Part shown: positions 21,096 through 31,768 of the stretch, piece by piece
How positions within the stretch are numbered: position 1 is the stretch's first letter
Layout of the letters: every line of letters begins with the position of its first letter
Source of the DNA: Hamiltosporidium tvaerminnensis
Lineage: Eukaryota > Microsporidia > Dubosqiidae
Reading direction: 5' to 3'
NCBI GenBank assembly: GCA_022605425.2
Contig: CM061246.1
Coordinates: forward strand, 124,001 to 188,000
DNA length: 64,000 nt
The notes under the pieces: model-generated
Told to the model about the DNA's origin: nothing
The model's database searches: none
The model's input: the letters and a program-made list of their open reading frames with translations, nothing else
Made by a program: the position numbers and the translations under genes

Positions 21096-23033
21096 ATGAA
21101 AAGTAACTTACCAGCATCAAATAAAAAAAAGTATAGAAAAGTAAATGAACAGAGAAAAAGATTCAATTGTAGAAAAATAGAAAATGGATTGAAAGTAATT
21201 GAAAAAATATTTACACGTCCTGAATTGAATAATGAAGAAGTAAAAAAAGAGACGAAAGGTTCAAAAAATGAGATATGTAAGAAAAAAATAGAAACGAGGT
21301 GTGGCTTTTCTTACATAAACAATGAAAATAATAATTGTGGTAAAATTGAATCGAACCTGAAAAACTATAATCACAATGATGAGGAAAATGAATTTGGAAT
21401 AAGTCAAAAACGAAATGAGGCAAATAAATATTGCGAGGAACAAGAAAATAAATCAAAATATTCCATTCCTGTAAATCAATTGATTTCAAAAAATTATTAT
21501 TTTATTGAAGATGAAAACAAAAAGGAACATTCCATTTCGGTAGATCATTTCATTGATAATAATGAAAATATCAAAAAAGAAGGTGAAAATCAAATGGAAC
21601 AAATAATTGAGATTCGTAAGTTAATTAAAGAAAACACAAATTCAAATGAATATAATAAGGAAGAAGAGTCGATTATGGTTGGTAATTTTATGAATAAAAA
21701 AAATTTTGCAAAACAAACCAATCAATCTATTGAAAACTCAAAAAATATGATGCGTAGTAAATCACCTTTCAAATTTAAAAAACACATTTCATCAGATGAA
21801 ATGTACATTGTAGAAATTCTAAAATCACAAAACACACAACAAATTCTTCCGATTTTAACCAACATAATTCTTAACGTAAATTTATCCAAAGATTTAGAAA
21901 CAAAAATTTTAAATTTTTTGAAAGATAAATTATCAAAAATATCAAACAATATTACAATTCCGTTTTTATTTGATCATCAAAGTAAGGATGATAGATTTAT
22001 TGTTTTTGACGAATGGCCAGTTTTTTATAATTCAATTTTGATTTTAAAAAAATATTTGACACGAAATTTTTTTTCAAAAGAAATATTTTTCCAAATATTT
22101 ACCGAAAATGTAATTTCAAATATTTTTGAAAGAATAGTAAGTCGAGATGTAAAAGAAAGAACGGTGGTATTTCTTTTATCGGAACTTATTGTAAATAGAA
22201 TACCGGAATACACCAAAATATATTTAAAGTGTTTGATAAATGAGATAATAAAAATAATTCATTCCAAAACAGCAACAGTTGGAATTCAAGAAATTTTAAA
22301 ATTTTCCATTTTTTCACTTCAAAATTTTACAGATTTAAATATTGATATATTTCTATTTGAATGTATTTTACCATTATTTAAGAAAAATATCAATCAAAGT
22401 AATGGAATAGAATTCATAGAAATTTTAAAAATATTTATTTCTAAGAAATCTGAGACTATTAAAATAATTTTAAGTTATATTATTCGTTCTCTCGATTCCC
22501 TATCTGGATATTGTAAAGAGCTTATCGTTAAGTTTTTAGAAATTATTATAGAATACAATGGAAATATTTTGATAGAAAATGATCTTCTTAATCATTTTTG
22601 TATTATTTTGTGTCATTCAATAGAAAGTTCTTATTATTCACTTGTAGAATCCGTTTGTAATTTATTTTTGAATGAAAAATGCTATTTATTTCTTAAAAAT
22701 AACTCTAATTTCATTTTAACAAAAATCTTTGATTCTATTTATAATCTTTCTAAGAAATATTGGAATAAAAAAGATATTTGTCAGGTTTTGAATGTCATTA
22801 ATCTTTTAATGGTTATGAATAGAGAATGCTTTGAAAATTGTTTAAGAAATTACAATTTAAAGAAATATCAAGAAAAATATCCTTCTAAGTTTCTTAAAGA
22901 AAATATTGTACTCGAATGTTTTAAAAATGGATTGCTTAGGAATAATTCTGAGACTATCAATAATGTAAGAAAAAAGAGTACAGTACAGTTAAATGAAGAT
23001 GTATTAAAGAATTTGAAGAGAAGAAAATATTAA
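21096..23033 (+). CDS. RTS1: PP2A regulatory subunit B56 (Rts1/PPP2R5-like)
   Basis: Targeting subunit of protein phosphatase 2A. The 645-residue protein has a low-complexity charged N-terminus (about 1-230) and a HEAT-repeat B56 domain (about 236-610). Family matches are 'FDEWPVFYNSILILKKYL', 'RDVKERTVVFLLSELI' (compare DPRERDFLKTTLHRIY), 'FECILPLFKK', 'IESSYYSLVESVCNLFLNE', and 'YNLSKKYWNKKDICQVLNV' with 'LMVMNRECFENC' (compare [22 protein letters not shown]). The N-terminal part contains three short similar blocks, SIPVNQLISKN (123-133), SISVDHFIDNN (146-156) and SIMVGNFMNKK (192-202). The last coding bases are duplicated just after the stop. It is convergent with the lipase gene, whose end lies about 300 bases away. 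Confidence 0.88.
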   Translation: MKSNLPASNKKKYRKVNEQRKRFNCRKIENGLKVIEKIFTRPELNNEEVKKETKGSKNEICKKKIETRCGFSYINNENNNCGKIESNLKNYNHNDEENEFGISQKRNEANKYCEEQENKSKYSIPVNQLISKNYYFIEDENKKEHSISVDHFIDNNENIKKEGENQMEQIIEIRKLIKENTNSNEYNKEEESIMVGNFMNKKNFAKQTNQSIENSKNMMRSKSPFKFKKHISSDEMYIVEILKSQNTQQILPILTNIILNVNLSKDLETKILNFLKDKLSKISNNITIPFLFDHQSKDDRFIVFDEWPVFYNSILILKKYLTRNFFSKEIFFQIFTENVISNIFERIVSRDVKERTVVFLLSELIVNRIPEYTKIYLKCLINEIIKIIHSKTATVGIQEILKFSIFSLQNFTDLNIDIFLFECILPLFKKNINQSNGIEFIEILKIFISKKSETIKIILSYIIRSLDSLSGYCKELIVKFLEIIIEYNGNILIENDLLNHFCIILCHSIESSYYSLVESVCNLFLNEKCYLFLKNNSNFILTKIFDSIYNLSKKYWNKKDICQVLNVINLLMVMNRECFENCLRNYNLKKYQEKYPSKFLKENIVLECFKNGLLRNNSETINNVRKKSTVQLNEDVLKNLKRRKY

Positions 23034-23092
23034 TAATGAAGAATACGATTACTTTTAAATGAAGATGTATTAAAGAATTTGAAGAGAAGAAA
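22989..23092 (+). repeat. 38-bp direct repeat duplicating the B56 C-terminus
   Basis: 22989-23026 (coding the final LNEDVLKNLKRRK) is repeated at 23055-23092, and the second copy ends in its own TGA in the same sense. It looks like a small local duplication spanning the stop codon, leaving a non-coding echo of the C-terminus in the 3' flank. Confidence 0.85.
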
Positions 23093-23330
23093 GTGATTTT
23101 TTTTGTTTTAAGTGCGCCAGATTTCTTCATTTGAAATTTGAAGAACTTTAAAATTGAAGAAAAAAAAAGAACAAAATTTTAATTTTGTTCGTTGTAGTAT
23201 ATTTTTATAATAAATTGATTTTATTGAATTCGGATTTAATTTTCTTTATTTTTCAAATCAAAATTTATTAACGACTTTAAAATTTTAGGCATTTAATTTC
23301 TGTGTTTGAAACTTTTTTGGTATGCAATCT

Positions 23331-25184
23331 TTAATTTTCTTTGATATCTTTGTAAGCCATACATAGATTACCATCCCCTTCGTTTTCCAAAAAGTAATCA
23401 AATGATTGTAGCAAATAAGTAAAAAAATGATGAAGAAAACAAAATCTACTGATAATGATTTCTTCAGAAAATGATTTATCAACTTTCTTGATAAAAATTG
23501 GTTCTTTGATATTTGAAGGTTTGAAAAGCCCAAAAAGGAAAAATTTTGATTTTGGAACGTTAAATTTTCTGAAATGGAAAATATTTCCTGGTAAATAAAG
23601 TTTTTGATGTAAATTAGATATTTTCAAATATTCTTTTATCATTTTTATGTATTCAGAAACATTTTTGTTGAATAGGAAGTAGCCTTTTGATCCAACAGAA
23701 CATGTCAAATATTTTAAATCCAAAAATGAACCATAAGATATTCTTGAAACTATATCATCTCCATAAATGAAGCAGGTAACGTTTAAATTTGACAAGATTT
23801 CACACAAATTAGAAGAAATTACTGGTGGTGGTGAATATGCTATTATTTCTATTTCATTTTCCGTTAAAACATTTTCCTTATAGAGTATTATTCCCACAAT
23901 AATTGCTATTCCACCTCCAAGTGAATGACCTGTAATTTTTAAACCTTTTAGGTCATAAATTTTTATAATCCTGATTATAAAATCTTTCCAGTCCTTTATA
24001 AAACACAATGCAAGATCTTTTATTCCTTTGTGCGAATATCCTTCATAAAAATTTGAATATTCGCAATTTAAATCATTTAAAGCATCCATAGAATCTGTGG
24101 TTCCTTTAAAGGAAATAACCAAATTGTTTTCATCAGAATCAATAAATATTAAATGAGGAACACTATGATTCAAATTTATTCGAAGTAAAAGTTCTTCTGG
24201 TATATTTAGATATTCAAGAATTGTTTTAGTTGGTTCTTTTACTTCGGGATCTACTTTAATTTGTTTCTTTATAAATTTTAAAATTAAAAAAGCCTGTCCG
24301 TAACTTGCAACTGAAAAATAGAAATTTTTTCTATATTTTATAATGAAATCACGTGGCATCGTTCCGTAACCTAAATTTATATCTTCATGGCCCAATTTTT
24401 GTAGTAAACCCGCATCTTGATCCAATAAAGGCACAGCATCGCCTGTTTCGGAAACGAAATCTTCATGTATATTTGTTTTTTCATAATTTTTATAAGAGCA
24501 ATCTGTAGAAACAGATCCATTTTGATGTAATAAAATTTTTGAATGCCCATTCTCCTTCTCCATGCCTGTATCTTGAGACAAGCTTCTGGTTTCCAGTACA
24601 GAGCCCGGTTCAAATCTAGTCAGTATATTTTCATATTCAAATGTATAATACTTCTCCAATGGAATCAATCCTCGTAAAAAATTAAATCTACAGGAGACCG
24701 AACCTTTTATAGCCGAAAGTAAAATATTTTTAATTGCTACAATTCTATTGAAATAATCCGAACTTCCAAACATTTTATAAAGCATTCCCATAAATAAAGG
24801 ATGTGTTTCTGTCGGTTTATCATCAGAATTATCTATTGCTTCAATATTTATATCAAAACAAATTTCGCCAATTCCTTTCTCACATACCTCTTCATAACTT
24901 ATATAATCATATGCATAGCAACCATGAAGTATTTTATATTTATTTATTCCTTTAAAAATACTAGAAACCATAATTATTACTGTGCCAATTACGTTTGCAT
25001 TTATAAGTCCTTCTTCATAAAATATTACTTCCAATGAAGAAAATAACTGGTCGTGGAGTGTAAGAAGTTTTATTGTAAAATTGTTTTCAATTTCATTTGA
25101 TTTATCTTGAAATACAAACTTTCTTTTGCATTTTGTGGTTATTAAATCTGATTTGATTTCTTTTATTTTCACTTGTATTTCCAT
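23331..25184 (-). CDS. Class 3 (diacylglycerol-type) lipase
   Basis: Predicted alpha/beta-hydrolase acting on glycerolipids, 617 residues. The lipase 3 domain (about 340-560) contains 'VPHLIFIDSDENNLVISFKG' with oxyanion-type GTT, 'GYSHKGI', the nucleophile elbow G419-H-S421-L-G-G, a likely catalytic Asp in 'CFIYGDDIVSRISYGSF', and a candidate His in 'LPGNIFHFRKF'. The order fits sn1-specific diacylglycerol lipases. The N-terminal 120 residues resemble a C2 beta-sandwich in hydrophobic pattern ('FTIKLLTLHDQLFSSLEVIF', 'IGEICFDINIEAID'), which is an inference. No multi-pass membrane segment is seen, unlike animal DAGL. No CCC/GGG signal precedes the ATG, so the start is less certain. Confidence 0.87.
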   Translation of the reverse strand: MEIQVKIKEIKSDLITTKCKRKFVFQDKSNEIENNFTIKLLTLHDQLFSSLEVIFYEEGLINANVIGTVIIMVSSIFKGINKYKILHGCYAYDYISYEEVCEKGIGEICFDINIEAIDNSDDKPTETHPLFMGMLYKMFGSSDYFNRIVAIKNILLSAIKGSVSCRFNFLRGLIPLEKYYTFEYENILTRFEPGSVLETRSLSQDTGMEKENGHSKILLHQNGSVSTDCSYKNYEKTNIHEDFVSETGDAVPLLDQDAGLLQKLGHEDINLGYGTMPRDFIIKYRKNFYFSVASYGQAFLILKFIKKQIKVDPEVKEPTKTILEYLNIPEELLLRINLNHSVPHLIFIDSDENNLVISFKGTTDSMDALNDLNCEYSNFYEGYSHKGIKDLALCFIKDWKDFIIRIIKIYDLKGLKITGHSLGGGIAIIVGIILYKENVLTENEIEIIAYSPPPVISSNLCEILSNLNVTCFIYGDDIVSRISYGSFLDLKYLTCSVGSKGYFLFNKNVSEYIKMIKEYLKISNLHQKLYLPGNIFHFRKFNVPKSKFFLFGLFKPSNIKEPIFIKKVDKSFSEEIIISRFCFLHHFFTYLLQSFDYFLENEGDGNLCMAYKDIKEN

Positions 25185-27234
25185 TTCTTTTAATAAAATT
25201 TTTGTTTTTTATTTTTTAAAAAAAAATTGAAAATTTAAGAGTCAAAGAAAAAAGTTTTATATCTTAAATACATAATTTATTTTACGAAGGAAATAGAAAT
25301 TGTATCCCTAGAACAAGTTGAAACAACAATTTGAAATGTTAATCAAATAATAATTAGGAAAACTTCTTAAATCAACCAGAATCAGTAATATTGACTATAC
25401 AAGAAACTAGAAACTCAAGAAATAAATTAAATAGGTGAACAGAAATTAAAAATTTTAAAAAAAGGGAAAAAAGTATTTAATCTTATTTCTTAGATAAAAA
25501 AATAAAAGGAGATCTTGTATCTCAATTTTTAACTTAAAAGACCGTTTTCTAATGCCGATATTTACTTTAATAAGGTTTTTGAATATTTCTATCAAATTCC
25601 TATAAAATTTGCAAGTTTTCTGTAAAAGGAAATATTAAATACATTTTTTGTATTTTTTTATTAACTTATTTTAGAAATAATTTAAATTACTTTTTATATC
25701 TTAAATAACTTTTATTTTTGGAAATAAAAATTAAGGAATTATTTTTGTAAAACAGTAAAACATTTATTTTAAATGTAAATCTGCTAAAAGTTTGTTGAAA
25801 TCTTAAATTAAATATTTGTAAATAATTTAAGAATTATTATTCCATTTTTTTTTATTAATAATTACTGCAAAATATTTATTTAAATTGGAGGCTTACATAG
25901 AATTGTGTTAAATTTTATTTTTGTAGCACTTTTAATTTGAAGTTTTATAATGTTACTTAAAAGAATTTGTTAACTTCTGATAAATTAAAGAATTCAAAAT
26001 TTTTAAAATAATAGATTTAAATGCAGAGAAAATCATTAAATATAAAACATAGGATTTGAATTAAAATACAAAAATAGTTTCGATTAGAATCTATAATGTA
26101 AACAGACCACAAATCTACATTTATACATCGGTTAAATTTAAACTAGAAAACATATCTCAATCGATGTTATAAGTAGTCAAATACTTCGTACTTTTATTTT
26201 TTTACCTTTATACCAGTAGAGTATATTATGATCTACAGAGGAATCTTGATTTCACGATTCTTTAGTGTTTTGGCTGGTATATATGTTTTTCTTTTTATCG
26301 ATTGAATTGCTGATATAACACAAACCTTGTTTTTTAATTTGAATAAAGATTGTGCCAACCCATAAAAGTCCCGGCTTTTCATATTTAGAGGTCTGATATT
26401 TCTTCAGTTAGACTATTAACATCGCAGGTTTAATTTTTTTTACAGATATATATTCAAAATTCAACACGAAAATAAACTACGAGATCAATAGGTTTTTAAA
26501 CTGTAAGTAAAAGGTGGGAATCGATATTAAATAAAGAAACTATCAGAATTTTAATTGTGATATTCACGTTATATCAAATTTTATTAATATATTAAATATG
26601 AAAATGCATTTTTAGAAAAATAATTTATAAAATTTGAACACAAAACACAGGCAGAATATTTTTGCTACAACGTAAAATTTAATCTCATACTTTGGTTTCT
26701 GAAAAGATTGTTTTTAACAAAATATCAACCGTGGTTTTATGAAAGATAAAACGTGTACCATTTATAGAGCAAACGGGAGCTTTTCAATCGAAAATTTGCC
26801 ATTTTAATTACTATTTTACGGTAGAAAATAATGTTGAGAAAAATAACATTTTTTTTAACAAGATTGCCTCTGCAATTTGAAAACGCAGATGCTTATCGAT
26901 TTTTAGTTTGTATAAATTCAAAGTCTATCTATAAATTTAGTGTTGAGATGATTTTTCATATTTTCAATTGTTTTCTTCATTTCAACTCAAATTTATATCA
27001 ATAAGGAAATCAAATATACGCTAGAATAAAAACTATAATAAAATTTCTACGTTGCAAGGAGAAAACTTATATGAAATAGTTGAATATCGAAATAATACTA
27101 AATACAAGATTCCGAAGACATTCAAAACAAATTTAAGATTTGATTAGAATAACAGAGAAACAGATCATCTTCATGCTCAAAAAAAACAGAAAGAAACGAG
27201 ATTATTCAATGTTTATAATCGTAACTTATTTTCA
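25185..27234. other. Gene-poor AT-rich region
   Basis: Two kilobases without a supported gene, RNA gene or recognisable repeat. Confidence 0.4.
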
Positions 27235-27440
27235 GGTGGAGGGAGGATAAACACAATAAAACCTATTTTTTTGGCAATGAGTGTGTATCATTCGTATGAA
27301 AATCATTGCTGTTATTGTGGTGGGATTTAAACCACACCGGATCTATAGGCGGATCCCCTATAATTTGAGTTAAGACATTTTTAAGAAACAAATGGTGATT
27401 TTCTTTTGTTCATCCTTGACACTAAGTAATAAAAGAAGTT
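27235..27440 (+). mobile_element. Element A subfamily 2, copy A11 (5' part with a different 3' part)
   Basis: Starts like element A (GGTGGAGGGAGGATAAACACA, then TTGGCAATGAGTGTGT and GGTGGGATTTAAACCACACC). After 'GGATCTATAGGCGGATCCCC' it continues into 'TTTTCTTTTGTTCATCCTTG', which is not in standard copies but resembles copy A4 at 42246-42460 ('TTGTTCATCTACTACACC'). Confidence 0.65.
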
Positions 27441-27908
27441 TGAAATGAATACGTACGCAAGATTGGTCTTGTTCAAAACTGGAGATAAACACGATTTGTT
27501 GATTATAAATAAAAATATTTTTATTTACCATAATGGAGACGTAAGTTAAGACTAAAATGGTGTCATATATACAGAAATACAAATTACACATATAATTTAT
27601 TTCATTTAACCAAAGCAAACCTTGTTATTTCATTGCCAAATTGTAATAAATATATCGAAATCTTTAGATGATTTTGCAATTTGAATAACTTAGAAGTTTT
27701 CTCGGTTTTATTTATTATTTTAGGTAAATTTCATATTTTAAAATTAATCCAAGTAAGTTTCTTTTTAAAGTATTCTATCAGACAAATTATCGTTTGCAAT
27801 TCATTTTTAACAATATGCTGCGATTTATATTTAAGATTTAAGACTGTGCAATAGAAAATTAGAAAACCCGGAGTTTTATTTTTAAAATACTTAATAAATA
27901 AACTATCT

Positions 27909-27911
27909 CCC
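27909..27911 (+). promoter_or_regulatory. CCC start-proximal signal of the 27933 gene
   Basis: TCCCTCAAATAAATTAAATA; the CCC ends 21 bases before the ATG. It is the most distant of the set, so it is weaker evidence. Confidence 0.4.
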
Positions 27912-27932
27912 TCAAATAAATTAAATAAACAA

Positions 27933-28790
27933 ATGAAAATCGCATTTTATGGTGAAATAATTTACAATGAAATACCTAAAGACTGTAATTATATAGAAAT
28001 AATATCAAACGAGGAAACTGTATATTATAAAGCAAATATTCCTTATCATATAAAACCCTTGGATTACATTTCTCATCTTAATGGAAATATATGTAGATAT
28101 GAATGGTACGAGAGTATAAAAATCATATTTAATTTTGTATTTGTAGAGAATTTTCTGGTAAAAAAAGGTTTATTGAATTTTAGAGAATTTGAGAATGAAG
28201 AAGTACTAAACAATAAAATTACTATAAAAGGAAATAATATTTATCAAATATATAATCCAATAAGAAAATTATATGAATATTTTGATGGTAAATATATTTA
28301 TTTAGAATGTGAATTTGAAAGACAATTTATTCCTAAATATTCTAATTTAAATCTAATTATTGAAAATACAGAATTTGATATTCTTAAAAAGGTTGTAGAA
28401 AAAAACAAGATTTATTATAAAATAAGAATTTCTTTAAATGAAAGTCATTTGATTTATTTGTTTAGCGAAAATAATTTTTTATTCAGAATTGAATCTAAAT
28501 TAAATTTAAAATATAATTTTATATTTCATTTTTATACAAAGAAGAATAAAATGTTAAATATTTTTGTTGGAAAAATATGTGAGAAATGGAATGATAAGAC
28601 TTTGATTATTAAATTAAATAAAAATGATGATGCATTTGAAGAAGATATTTTAGAAGTAAAGAAAAAATTTTCTGAATATACTTTACCTTTTAAAGAAATA
28701 CACAAAAATCAAATAATTATCGAAATAGAAAATAACGAATTTCATTTGACAGAAGAACTTATCAGATTACAATTTTTTTTAAAAAATTAA
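27933..28790 (+). CDS. Unrecognised protein, 285 residues
   Basis: Intact frame with an upstream CCC signal and the Lys/Asn/Ile/Tyr-rich composition of genuine genes in this window. I do not recognise a family. There is no signal peptide and no strong membrane segment. The pattern is mainly short beta-type stretches (for example 'YIEIISNEETVYYKA', 'KYIYLECEFERQF', 'NQIIIEIENNEFHL') with a final short helix 'TEELIRLQFFLKN', suggesting a soluble beta-rich fold. It is isolated between gene-poor regions. The length and codon use argue for a real gene; the function is open. Confidence 0.7.
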   Translation: MKIAFYGEIIYNEIPKDCNYIEIISNEETVYYKANIPYHIKPLDYISHLNGNICRYEWYESIKIIFNFVFVENFLVKKGLLNFREFENEEVLNNKITIKGNNIYQIYNPIRKLYEYFDGKYIYLECEFERQFIPKYSNLNLIIENTEFDILKKVVEKNKIYYKIRISLNESHLIYLFSENNFLFRIESKLNLKYNFIFHFYTKKNKMLNIFVGKICEKWNDKTLIIKLNKNDDAFEEDILEVKKKFSEYTLPFKEIHKNQIIIEIENNEFHLTEELIRLQFFLKN

Positions 28791-30269
28791 TGTAACTTTA
28801 TTTCTATGGAATATAATGGTAAATACGTTGTAAAAAATATGCACAAACATAATATTTGTTAAACAATTTTTTAGATTTATGGAAACAGAGAATTAACAAT
28901 CGATTGAATAAAATAAAATCTTAGTTATTTAAAATTATTTTAATGATATAATTGGCAAATTAGGAAAACAGGGAGTAAATTTGCAAAGCAAATTTTCTTT
29001 TTAACAGAAATTTCAATCAATTAAAATAATTTCAGTTGATTTTTTTACATTTAAATTATACGGCAAAAAGTTTATTTTTTTGTCTTATTTGTTGTAAAGT
29101 AATATTCAATAGTCAAAAAGCTGCCTATTCCTCTGATTTATATAATATTGTAAACTAATGAGTTATTAAAATTAACATTTTCATTAAATTAAAATTTTCT
29201 AAATGTGGCTTATTTGTATTTTATACCTTCTGTTTTATAATTGCTTTTTTTAGATTGAAACGAAAATCATAAATTTCTTTGAATTCGTTTAAGTTTTTAA
29301 ACTTATATTTTTATGAATAAAAACGCGCAATGAAAACAATATCCTTGTATCATGGTTCATAATTTCTTTCATCATTATTGTTTCGTATAAAAATGTCTAT
29401 AAAATAGGATGAAAAAATATTTTTGTTTGAATCATAAAAATAAAATAATTGGAAATTCTTAATCAAATGCAGACATCGAATAAAACAACATGTTAATTGA
29501 GATATATCATTTGAGACAATAGTATTTGTAGAAATCTAATTTTTTTTAGATTGAACAATATTGTATATAAAAAAAGTCGTATAATCTGATTCAAATTATT
29601 TAAAATCTAGAGCTAATTTAAAATGCAATTTGTATTTCTTCGCAACTAATGGTTAAAGAATGTTCAAAATAAATTTATAGGTTCAATTTAACAAATAGCC
29701 GTTTTCTACAATATAGTAATAATTTTTAGCTTTTTTATTCATATAGCCAATCATAAATATGCTAATTATTTCTTTCAGTGTAAAATTCCATCTTAAAAAC
29801 AATCATAATTACGATTTAGATTTTAAACGTGTTAGAATATGAATATCTAATTATGGAATATTCAACTACTAAAAACTATTTACAAAATAGGAAAGAAAAT
29901 CCGAATGTAAATTTTTTTAGCAAATATTTCATAAAAGAAAACCTTATAAAATAAGCCGAAAATAATATCCTAAATAAAGTTCTACGCAATATTTTATGGT
30001 TTTATGGAAAAACATGTTTAAATCTTCATTTAATCTTCTCAAGCTATTTTTTATTTTATTTCGTAAAGTATCACGAAAAAAGAAAGGATTATTAGATCAA
30101 ATAGAATGTTTTTTAAAAATATTTCTCGATATTCTTTGATATCGATAAGAAAAGTCTCAAATCCATAAAATTTTTATTTAAAGACGTGGAACTGCGAAAG
30201 TATATATGTGTAATACTAACAAGAAAATACAATACTAATAGAGAAAGGTATAAATATTTATTTGTTTTA
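28791..30269. other. Gene-poor AT-rich region
   Basis: No gene, RNA gene or known repeat recognised in about 1.5 kb. Confidence 0.4.
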
Positions 30270-31229
30270 TTAATCAATAAACAGCTTTTTTAAAAAAATA
30301 AATATTTTTTTTAATCTGCTTTGTCTCTTTATTTCTTGAAGACTATTTTCTATTTTTCTGACCTTGTTAAGAGAATATTTATGTCGTTTAATATAACTTT
30401 CTGGCAGTCTATAAATATTCAGATCATCATATGTCTGTATTTTTACATGATTGTATTCTTTATATTTTACACAACAATCTTCCAACTTTAATATATCTTT
30501 CACTCTTTTGTTGAAAGGAAATAAAATATCTTCTTTACTTACTTTATTCCCTTTATTATCTTTTCCATTATAATTATAATTTTTATCGTTTTTTTGTTTT
30601 TTGTGCCAAATATAATCAATGAAAGAATGATGATGCCAAAATATAGGATCATTCGTACTATACATCATTGACATATCACCATCATCTCCACCTACAAATG
30701 CATGAACCAAAGCATGTGGTACAATTTCCAATGCTTCTCTGAATTCCTTATAATCTTTTTTTATTTTTAAAAGTTTATTGATTTTTGATTTATTATAAAA
30801 AGGATTAATGATTCCCTCTTTCCTTTTAAGGCAATGTTCACTTGGAAAATATAGTTTTAAACATTCGTTGAAACCCAAATATTTTTCACTAAAAATTATT
30901 GAATCACTTGGATTTTCTGCATCTAATGTCCAGTCCCAATATGGAACACATAAAGAGTCGTCATTCGAGATGAATTGCAAAATAGATTCAAAATACAATA
31001 AAAACATTCGGTGCCAAGGTAAAAACCTATCGTTATTATGCGCATAGTCATCTACAAATACGTGTATTTTGGTTATTTCCTCTATTAATCCTTCTTTATA
31101 TACTTTTAATAAAGCATCTTTATATTTCATCCATTCTTTTTCTGTCATATCACGTATTTCCTTTCTTATAACGTATTTTTTACACAAATCATACATAAAG
31201 ATTTTTAAAATAAACAGTAAAAAAATCAT
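30270..31229 (-). CDS. Tyrosinase (type 3 copper oxidase)
   Basis: Predicted copper enzyme oxidising phenols to quinones, 319 residues. Copper A ligands: H56, H64 and H73 in 'IHVFVDDYAHNNDRFLPWHR'. Copper B ligands: H172 and H176 in 'VPHALVHAFVGG' and the HH pair at 200-201 in 'DPIFWHHHSFIDYIW'. 'CVPYWDWTLD' and 'GDMSMMYSTNDP' are also typical. The N-terminus has a hydrophobic leader (about 1-14) followed by C16 and 'RKEIRDMTEKEW', the usual opening of secreted tyrosinases, so export is likely. The residue before the HH pair is His, where Leu or another bulky residue is common. All copper-site histidines are intact and the frame is unbroken, so it appears functional. No CCC/GGG signal is seen, unlike most neighbours. 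Confidence 0.93.
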   Translation of the reverse strand: MIFLLFILKIFMYDLCKKYVIRKEIRDMTEKEWMKYKDALLKVYKEGLIEEITKIHVFVDDYAHNNDRFLPWHRMFLLYFESILQFISNDDSLCVPYWDWTLDAENPSDSIIFSEKYLGFNECLKLYFPSEHCLKRKEGIINPFYNKSKINKLLKIKKDYKEFREALEIVPHALVHAFVGGDDGDMSMMYSTNDPIFWHHHSFIDYIWHKKQKNDKNYNYNGKDNKGNKVSKEDILFPFNKRVKDILKLEDCCVKYKEYNHVKIQTYDDLNIYRLPESYIKRHKYSLNKVRKIENSLQEIKRQSRLKKIFIFLKKLFID

Positions 31230-31534
31230 GCATTTTTTTTTATTTCATTGTATTAAAGAACTCATTTGGATTTAATAACAATAAAAATTTTAGCATAAAA
31301 TCTATAAATTGAAAAAAGAAGCTCATATCTATGGTACTTTAATAAAGAAAATTCATTTTAATCTTTCTAATATATAGCCTCGATTATCAATTTTGCTTTT
31401 GACTCGGCAATATAAAAATAGATCTAGATTATCAGGTATATCATATTTAAATAATTGCAGTTCCGTGTCATAATGTTTTTCTAATTATATATTATTTATT
31501 TTCCATTCAATGCTTGGAGGTAAAATTCATATAT
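31230..31534. other. Intergenic spacer
   Basis: Upstream region of the tyrosinase gene; no CCC/GGG signal and no other feature recognised. Confidence 0.35.
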
Positions 31535-31768
31535 ATTCATTCATTAATCCTAGGCACTACAGCCCTGTTCGAGCCTGGCTTCCCTCGGTAATAACGCCCA
31601 CAAGTATTTTTCCATTTGGTTCGTTTACTTTTTTGGGTTTAGAAAAAAAGGTGTTTTTAAATAGCTGGTTGTATACCTTAGCCTAACCTTAGGGACCAGT
31701 CCCTTTTAGTCGCCTCGTATAAAAAGCAGAGAATACTCCAGGCCAATGCTGCTCCGCCAGGATGTGGA
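31535..31768 (-). mobile_element. Element B2
   Basis: Second copy of the ~225-bp SINE-like element, inverted relative to B1. It shows the ATTCATTCAT tail, 'GGCACTACAGCCCTG', 'CGTTTACTTTTTTGGGTTT', and 'CCCTTTTAGTCGCCTCGTAT'. The centre (31640-31690) is diverged and no clear target-site duplication remains. Confidence 0.8.
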
